Part shown: one piece after another, positions 33,035 through 38,659 of the stretch | How the letters are laid out: every line of letters begins with the position of its first letter | Numbering within the stretch: position 1 is the stretch's first letter | Assembly (NCBI GenBank): GCA_015484845.1 | Contig: WFUT01000086.1 | Span: 1 to 38,659, forward strand | Direction of reading: 5' to 3' | Length of the DNA stretch: 38,659 nucleotides | Source: Desulfobulbaceae bacterium | GTDB taxonomy: Bacteria > Desulfobacterota > Desulfobulbia > Desulfobulbales > Desulfobulbaceae | Notes under the pieces: model-generated | What the model saw: only the letters and a program-made list of their open reading frames with translations | What the model was told of the DNA's origin: nothing | The model's database searches: none | Position numbers and translations under genes: made by a program

Positions 33035-34930
33035 ATGAATACACAGAGAATTAAGTTGATTTTGCTCAATCGCTGGGTTGCCTTTGTTCATGATATTCTG
33101 TGGATACCTGTCTCTTTCGTTCTGGCTGTATGGATCAGGTTCAACCTCGGGCATATTCCGGGCGATCAGATCCCGTTTCTTTATGAGGGAATAGCTATTG
33201 CTATACCTGTTCAGGGGGGGATCTTCTGGTTGTTCGGACTGTATAGGGGGATGTGGCGCTTTGCTTCGGTCCAGGATCTGGTCCGAATCATCAAGTCTGT
33301 TTTGCTGGGATTGCCGATAATTGCCACCATCATGGCATTGATGACGCGCCTGGAAGGTGTACCTAGGTCTTTTTTTTTACTCTATCCATTGTTGTTGGCA
33401 GCAGGACTGTGCCTGCCCAGGATCATGTACCGGTTGTTCAAGGATCACAGGTTTCACATTCCTTCTGATGTGGGAAAAAGAACATTGATCATCGGTGCGG
33501 GTTCGGCTGGAGAAATGCTGGCCAGGGACCTGCTGCACCGGGACGAGTATCAGCCGCTGGCCTTTCTTGATGACGATCCTGTCAAATGGAAGAAGGAGAT
33601 TCATGGGATTCGGGTCTTTGGTGACGGGGATCGTCTCGAGGAAATGGTTGATGTCCTGTCGATCGAACTTGTCGTGATCGCTATACCCTCTGCAGGCAAG
33701 GCTGTCATCAACAGATATGTCAACAAGTGCAACGAGCTGGGTGTTGAATACAAGATCCTGCCCTCGCTTTTTGAAATGCAGGGCAAAACCATAGATGCGG
33801 ACAAACTGCGTGCGGTGACGGTCGAGGATCTGCTCGGTCGAGATGTGATCACCCTGGACACAGAAGCCATTACCGAATACCTGCACAACCGGATTGTGCT
33901 GGTTACAGGAGGAGGCGGTTCGATCGGGTCGGAGCTCTGCCGTCAGATTGCTGCTCAGAATCCGAAGCAGCTTATTGTCTTTGATCACAGCGAGTATAAT
34001 CTCTACGCCATTGATCATGAATTGACGGAGAATTTTCCCGATCTGTCGCTGATCGGTGTTCTCGGGGATATACGGAACAGGGAGCGTGCGAAGTGGGTGT
34101 TCAGAAAATTTACACCAGAGGTTGTTTTTCATGCCGCGGCCTACAAGCACGTTCCCATGGTGGAGAGAAATCCTGCCGAAGGAGTACGGAACAATATCTT
34201 TGGCACGATTACCATTGCCCAGTTGGCTGATCAGTATGGCGTCGACAGGTTTGTTCTGGTGTCGACGGACAAGGCCGTCAATCCTGCCAATGTAATGGGT
34301 GCAACCAAACGGGTTGCGGAGCTGTTTTGTCAGAATTTCAATAAGCTGTCGGGAACAAAATTCATTACAACCCGATTCGGCAATGTCCTTGGCTCGGCAG
34401 GCTCTGTGGTGCCACTGTTCCAGAAGCAGATAGAGGCCGGTGGTCCTGTCACCGTGACGCACCCGGAGATAACCAGGTATTTCATGACTATTCCGGAGTC
34501 AGTGAGCCTGATACTCCAGGCCGGAGCAATGGGGGGGGGCGGGGAGATCTTTGTCCTGGATATGGGAGAGCCGATACTGATTCGAAACCTGGCAGAACAG
34601 ATGATACGGTTGTCCGGTTTCATTCCCGGTGAGGATATAAAGATCATTTACACCGGGCTGCGTCCGGGTGAAAAACTGTTTGAAGAGATACTGCACGAAA
34701 GCGAAGGACTTCAGCCGACCAATCATGCGAAACTGTTGCTTGCCAGGAGCAGGGAAGTGAGCTGGGACTGGCTTCTCCGCGAGCTGGATGTCCTCAAGGC
34801 CGCCGCAGTATCAAGGACAGTGGGAGACCTGAAAGAACATCTCAAGGCCATTGTCCCCGAGTATGCCTGGGAGGGAGGTGGAAGGGGGATTGAAACGAAG
34901 ATCAAGGCTGCCTGCGCGGACGAGAGATAA
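33035..34930 (+). CDS. Membrane-bound nucleotide-sugar 4,6-dehydratase (WbpM/PglF/CapD type)
   Basis: This 631-aa protein has four N-terminal membrane helices (residues ~12-140), a first nucleotide-binding domain (TLIIGAGSAGEMLARDLLHR near residue 150) and a C-terminal SDR catalytic domain. The SDR part shows RIVLVTGGGGSIGSELCRQI near residue 286, FHAAAYKHVPMVERNP, and VSTDKAVNPANVMGATKRVA with Met at the usual Tyr position, then TRFGNVLGSAGSVVPLFQKQ and GLRPGEKLFEEIL. This is the complete long-form architecture, which dehydrates UDP-GlcNAc to a 4-keto-6-deoxy sugar. It differs from the short paralogue at 21255. The 282-base gap before it (32753-33034) holds no recognisable gene or clear promoter. 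Confidence 0.93.
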   Translation: MNTQRIKLILLNRWVAFVHDILWIPVSFVLAVWIRFNLGHIPGDQIPFLYEGIAIAIPVQGGIFWLFGLYRGMWRFASVQDLVRIIKSVLLGLPIIATIMALMTRLEGVPRSFFLLYPLLLAAGLCLPRIMYRLFKDHRFHIPSDVGKRTLIIGAGSAGEMLARDLLHRDEYQPLAFLDDDPVKWKKEIHGIRVFGDGDRLEEMVDVLSIELVVIAIPSAGKAVINRYVNKCNELGVEYKILPSLFEMQGKTIDADKLRAVTVEDLLGRDVITLDTEAITEYLHNRIVLVTGGGGSIGSELCRQIAAQNPKQLIVFDHSEYNLYAIDHELTENFPDLSLIGVLGDIRNRERAKWVFRKFTPEVVFHAAAYKHVPMVERNPAEGVRNNIFGTITIAQLADQYGVDRFVLVSTDKAVNPANVMGATKRVAELFCQNFNKLSGTKFITTRFGNVLGSAGSVVPLFQKQIEAGGPVTVTHPEITRYFMTIPESVSLILQAGAMGGGGEIFVLDMGEPILIRNLAEQMIRLSGFIPGEDIKIIYTGLRPGEKLFEEILHESEGLQPTNHAKLLLARSREVSWDWLLRELDVLKAAAVSRTVGDLKEHLKAIVPEYAWEGGGRGIETKIKAACADER

Positions 34931-34938
34931 CCGTTTCC

Positions 34939-37464
34939 ATGCGTTTTCGCCATGTACAGACAAGGCTGGTTTTGCCCGGCATCCTGGTTTTTTCTCCAGT
35001 TCTTCTCTTCCTGGCCGCGAACCTGGCTGCGCATCTTGTGGTTGTCGCATACCTGCCTGCGCCCGTCCAGGCACTCGTCTTGGCGGCTGTTTCCTGTATT
35101 ATCTTTGTCATGTGCCGCCCCCGGTACCTCAACTACCTGGTTTTTTTTACATCCTTCTCTTTCCCCCTCTACGGGGTGCCGGCGTATCAGCCTCTGAGCC
35201 TCTTTTGCGAATTTGTTCTTTCTCTCGTCTGCCTGCTCCTCGTTTTTGAGGCGCTACGTTCCACCCCGCCTGTCGGTGGTTTCAATATTAATAGCCTCGG
35301 CCTTCTGGTGGGCGGCTATGTTCTGCTCGCGCTGCTTTCACTGCTGCAGATGCCTGTTGAGCACGCGATTCGGCTGGCCTCCCTGTGGGGCCTGTTTGAT
35401 TTTTCCGGCGCCCTGTTGCAGAGTACCCCGGGTTCCGGCCTGTATCCCTATGCCGCTGCAAACAGGCTGGTGCTTTTTTTCCTGTTCGGACACCTTCTGG
35501 CCCGCTCGCGGCATTCCGGTTCGATATTCAGGGCATTGTTTGCAGGCTTGGTTATGGGCATGTTTGCCGCCTCCGGTATCGGCATCCTGGAGCACTATCA
35601 CATGTTTTCTTTGGAATGGCTGCGCCCGGAGAGCATTGAGAGAGGCAGGCTTCAGTCCTTGTTCGGCAATCCGGGCTGGTTTGCTGAATACGTGGTTGTC
35701 ACTGTCCCTTTTGTCTTCGTTATTGCGGCAAAGGGTCGGGCATGGTTGGCGTCCGTATTGTATTTTTTAGTTTTTGTATGTTTTTTTGCTGTTATCTTGA
35801 CCAGGTCCAGGACGGCGTGGCTGCTGTATCCCCTGATTGTCGCCCTGCTGTGGAGCACCTGTCATTATTTTGCCAGTGCATACAAACAGGGTTTGCTGCG
35901 GGGCACAGTCCGATTGATCGGTGCAACTGGTATGTATACCCTGCTGTTTGTTCTTGTCGCAGGGGGGAGTTTTTCCCTGTTCCATATGGTAAAGGGAAGT
36001 GACGAGGGCCTGCTGGAGCAGCGTTTTGCCAAGTTGAGCACCATTGGCATGCGCGGCAAGATCTGGCAGGATGCCATGGCCATCGGTCGGGAATCCCCTC
36101 TGGTCGGGAGGGGCTACGAAAGTTACAAATACCAGGTTGTCACCCTGGCCAGCATCCCTGAATCCACCTATAGCAGGCAACATGAGAAGGTCGGTTTTCT
36201 GGCTGATACGCCGCATAACCTTTACCTCCAGCTTTGGGTCAGTAACGGCGTCGCCGGCCTGGCGATCTGGTGTATGGCAACCGGATACATGCTCATGCTC
36301 CTTTATCGTGATTTCAGGAGCACCGGGAATACCACGAGCCTTGCTGTCTTCTTTTCGGTGATCGCCTTTCATCTGTACGGCCTGACCCAGAGCATGCAGT
36401 ATATCGGCGTGACCTGGCTCCTGGTTTTTCTGTGCTTTGCCTATGCAATGACTATCGACGACTCGGTGCTTTCACCACGGGGGCGTAAGACAGGACGGCT
36501 TTTACTGTGGAGCACCGGAATACTGGTCTGTCTCGGTGGTGCCGCCTACCTCGCAAACTACCAGTCACGCGCCCTTGCCGCGAAATATGGTTTGCGGATC
36601 TATGCCCCGGACCAGGAACAGAGCAGGTATTTCGGGTTTTATCCCCGGGAAACATGGGCAAAGGGGGAGATCTATCGCTGGACGGGAAAGAGGGCCGTGG
36701 TGAAACTGGACCGGGCCGGGGTTTATGATATGAAATTCTTTTGCAATGCTCCTGGCATGGGCAGGGATCCCATTGTCCTGGATGTCTTGCTGGATGGTTC
36801 CCCCATTGATCGGATCACCTTCTGGAGACCCCGAACCGTGACAGGGAGATATGCAGTACCCGCGGTCAGTGGTAGATTGACGGGGCGGCTCGAGTTGCAG
36901 GTCTCGCGGACCTGGAATCCCCGCCGGGAAGGTATCTCCAGGGACAGCAGAAACCTTGGGGTTGCTGTCAGCGAGGTGCAACCCGAGAGTCCGGGGCCGG
37001 GAAGGGATCTTGGTTTTTACCGATGGCAGTTTGGCAAGGTGGCTGTGGAGGACAGCGAGGCCAGGCCGCTTGCGTACCGGTGGACACACTGGCAGGCCCG
37101 GATCGGCCCGGACGAAGGTCGCAGCCGGCCTGGTGTGATGCTGGTGAAAAATGAGCAACCGTTTCCTGAAAGGTTCCCTCTGGAGATCAGATTCCTGCAG
37201 AACTCGCAGGTGATTGCCACCCGCCGCCTGACCGGGCATGGCTGGAGTGCCATTGTCTTGCCTGCGGCGCTTGATTCCCGGCTTCCGCTTGTAATCCATG
37301 CCGGCCGGACGTGGAATCCTTTACGGGAAGGTTATGGTAATGACCCCCGTGATCTCGGGGTTGCCGTGGCATTGCTGTCAGCCGCCGGGGAGCGGAGAAA
37401 GAAAGAAGAAAAAACGATGACCGCAGTGCCAAGAGCGTGCGCCGGATGGTTGAATAACTTATGA
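34939..37464 (+). CDS. Large Wzy_C/O-antigen-ligase-like protein with extra C-terminal domain
   Basis: This 841-aa protein has about eleven to twelve membrane helices in residues 1-545. The Wzy_C region shows LQSLFGNPGWFAEYVVVTVP, then ESPLVGRGYESYKYQVVTL and TPHNLYLQLWVSNGVAGLAI near residue 430. Residues ~560-841 form a soluble, beta-rich domain that would lie on one side of the membrane. Within it the motif RTWNP.REG...D.R.LGVAV occurs twice (near residues 655 and 790), suggesting a duplicated carbohydrate-binding-like module (inference). It could polymerise or ligate the glycan or add a modification. It starts eight bases after the dehydratase stop and overlaps the next gene by four bases (ATGA). 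It is the second Wzy-like gene here. Confidence 0.82.
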   Translation: MRFRHVQTRLVLPGILVFSPVLLFLAANLAAHLVVVAYLPAPVQALVLAAVSCIIFVMCRPRYLNYLVFFTSFSFPLYGVPAYQPLSLFCEFVLSLVCLLLVFEALRSTPPVGGFNINSLGLLVGGYVLLALLSLLQMPVEHAIRLASLWGLFDFSGALLQSTPGSGLYPYAAANRLVLFFLFGHLLARSRHSGSIFRALFAGLVMGMFAASGIGILEHYHMFSLEWLRPESIERGRLQSLFGNPGWFAEYVVVTVPFVFVIAAKGRAWLASVLYFLVFVCFFAVILTRSRTAWLLYPLIVALLWSTCHYFASAYKQGLLRGTVRLIGATGMYTLLFVLVAGGSFSLFHMVKGSDEGLLEQRFAKLSTIGMRGKIWQDAMAIGRESPLVGRGYESYKYQVVTLASIPESTYSRQHEKVGFLADTPHNLYLQLWVSNGVAGLAIWCMATGYMLMLLYRDFRSTGNTTSLAVFFSVIAFHLYGLTQSMQYIGVTWLLVFLCFAYAMTIDDSVLSPRGRKTGRLLLWSTGILVCLGGAAYLANYQSRALAAKYGLRIYAPDQEQSRYFGFYPRETWAKGEIYRWTGKRAVVKLDRAGVYDMKFFCNAPGMGRDPIVLDVLLDGSPIDRITFWRPRTVTGRYAVPAVSGRLTGRLELQVSRTWNPRREGISRDSRNLGVAVSEVQPESPGPGRDLGFYRWQFGKVAVEDSEARPLAYRWTHWQARIGPDEGRSRPGVMLVKNEQPFPERFPLEIRFLQNSQVIATRRLTGHGWSAIVLPAALDSRLPLVIHAGRTWNPLREGYGNDPRDLGVAVALLSAAGERRKKEEKTMTAVPRACAGWLNNL

Positions 37465-38462
37465 AGAGTTCCTTTTTATCGGTCGGAACCAGGCTATACG
37501 TCGCCGGTCACAGGGGCATGGTGGGCTCCGCCATCGTGCGGAAGTGCAGACAAGAGGGCATGGAAGATATTGTGACCCGAAATCACACCGACCTCGATCT
37601 CCTCGACCAGCGGGCCGTGCACGATTTTTTCCAACAGGAGAAGATCGACTGCGTCATTCTCGCCGCGGCCCGGGTGGGGGGCATCCTGGCCAACAGTACC
37701 TGGCCGGCCGATTTCATCTATCAGAACCTGGTGATCGAGACCAATGTTCTTCATGCCGCCTGGCAGGCCGGGATCAAGGACCTGCTCTTTCTCGGCAGCT
37801 CCTGCATTTATCCGCGCCTGGCGCCCCAGCCCATGAAGGAGGAGTACCTCCTGACCGGACCGCTGGAGCAGACCAACGAGCCCTATGCCGTGGCCAAAAT
37901 CGCCGGCATCAAGATGTGCAAGGCGTGGAACCGGCAGTATGGCACAAACTACCTTGCCGTGATGCCGACCAACCTGTACGGTCCGGGCGATCACTATGAC
38001 CTGCATGATTCGCACGTGCTGCCGGCCCTGATCCGCAAGATGCACGAAGCAAAGGAGCAGGGCGCCGACGAGGTGGTGGTCTGGGGCACGGGAACGCCCC
38101 GGCGCGAGTTTCTCCATTGTGACGACCTGGCCGACGCGGTCGTTTTCCTGCTGCATCGCAGCCGCGATGAGGTCTTTTCCCTCTTTCCGGACCAGGGTGA
38201 TCCGCTCATCAACATCGGTTGTGGCCAGGATGTGACCATTGCTGAACTTGCCGGCATGGTCCGGGACGTGGTGGGATTTTCGGGCCGGATCGTCTGGGAT
38301 CACAGCAAACCGGACGGCACGCCGAGAAAGCTTCTTGATATCAGCCGGATCAGCAGCCTGGGCTGGAGGCCACGGATTCCCTTGCGCGAGGGTATCGAGC
38401 AGACGTACCGCCTGTTCCGCCAAGAGGTCGCTCCCCGGCTTGCCGGCCGCCATGAGGGTTGA
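37461..38462 (+). CDS. fcl: GDP-L-fucose synthase
   Basis: This 333-aa SDR enzyme performs the 3,5-epimerisation and 4-reduction of GDP-4-keto-6-deoxy-mannose. Marks are LYVAGHRGMVGSAIVRK at the NADP site, ILAAARVGGILANSTWPADF, FLGSSCIYPRLAPQPMKEEY, then the catalytic EPYAVAKIAGIKMCKAWNRQ (Tyr and Lys), LMPTNLYGPGDHYD-like VMPTNLYGPGDHYD, and GTGTPRREFLHCDDLADA near residue 214. Length and residues are normal. The ATG overlaps the stop of the preceding gene. Together with the gmd gene that follows it provides GDP-fucose for the glycan. Confidence 0.97.
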   Translation: MKSSFLSVGTRLYVAGHRGMVGSAIVRKCRQEGMEDIVTRNHTDLDLLDQRAVHDFFQQEKIDCVILAAARVGGILANSTWPADFIYQNLVIETNVLHAAWQAGIKDLLFLGSSCIYPRLAPQPMKEEYLLTGPLEQTNEPYAVAKIAGIKMCKAWNRQYGTNYLAVMPTNLYGPGDHYDLHDSHVLPALIRKMHEAKEQGADEVVVWGTGTPRREFLHCDDLADAVVFLLHRSRDEVFSLFPDQGDPLINIGCGQDVTIAELAGMVRDVVGFSGRIVWDHSKPDGTPRKLLDISRISSLGWRPRIPLREGIEQTYRLFRQEVAPRLAGRHEG

Positions 38463-38517
38463 CTTCTCACCTGATTCTTATATACTCCGATATTCTGCCA
38501 ACAGTACCATCCACTGA

Positions 38518-38659
<142 letters not shown>

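Overview
The window looks like chromosomal DNA of a Gram-negative deltaproteobacterium (Desulfobacterota, probably Desulfobulbales-like). The evidence is a GC-rich type II secretion (T2SS) operon of deltaproteobacterial style that includes a GspN, a delta-60-repeat surface protein with a C-terminal CFI-box, a Trm112-like zinc protein, a MoCF-domain molybdopterin-binding protein, and a large envelope-polysaccharide locus. The lineage is inferred from protein style only; no rRNA or tRNA gene is present.

Region 1 (1-2300) holds a cluster of small palindromes, a 65-aa Trm112-family protein on the minus strand, a composite dispersed repeat, and a molybdopterin-binding (MoeA/MoaB-like) protein.

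Region 2 (2323-16247) starts with a secreted delta-60-repeat/CFI-box protein. A nearly complete T2SS follows in the order gspG-H-I-J-K, a repeat, then gspL-M-N-C-D-E. This is a permuted order and gspF is absent. The genes overlap or nearly touch except where the dispersed repeat separates gspK from gspL; that repeat is an inverted copy of the one at 603-841. GspD ends in TPR repeats and GspC appears to lack a PDZ domain.

Region 3 (16248-21254) is an accessory zone. It has a good sigma-70-like promoter followed by a perfect 13-bp inverted repeat (possible small RNA), a periplasmic STN-domain protein with a duplicated VTPGIRR motif, a short MITE-like repeat, and a small secreted protein. It also holds an IS whose transposase fuses a DUF4338 (DruA-like) domain to a Tn5/IS4-type DDE domain. 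The C-terminus of that transposase is frameshifted, and the element abuts an older transposase fragment.

Region 4 (21255-38659, open at the right end) is a polysaccharide locus. It encodes two nucleotide-sugar 4,6-dehydratases (one short and soluble, one long and membrane-bound), a UDP-sulfoquinovose synthase, a PAPS-type sulfotransferase, two Wzy/O-antigen-ligase-like membrane proteins, a flippase, a methyltransferase, a FemAB/GNAT-like acyltransferase, a GT2 glycosyltransferase, a DegT-type aminotransferase, a priming phosphoglycosyl transferase, GDP-fucose synthase and the start of GDP-mannose 4,6-dehydratase. Together they predict a lipid-linked, Wzx/Wzy-style, fucose- and amino-sugar-containing glycan that may carry sulfoquinovose and sulfate esters. 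A 246-bp MITE whose ends match the DUF4338 IS lies just upstream of the flippase gene, and a decayed transposase fragment lies between the GT2 and aminotransferase genes. The 23.5-25.9 kb part is clearly more AT-rich than the rest, which suggests mosaic acquisition.
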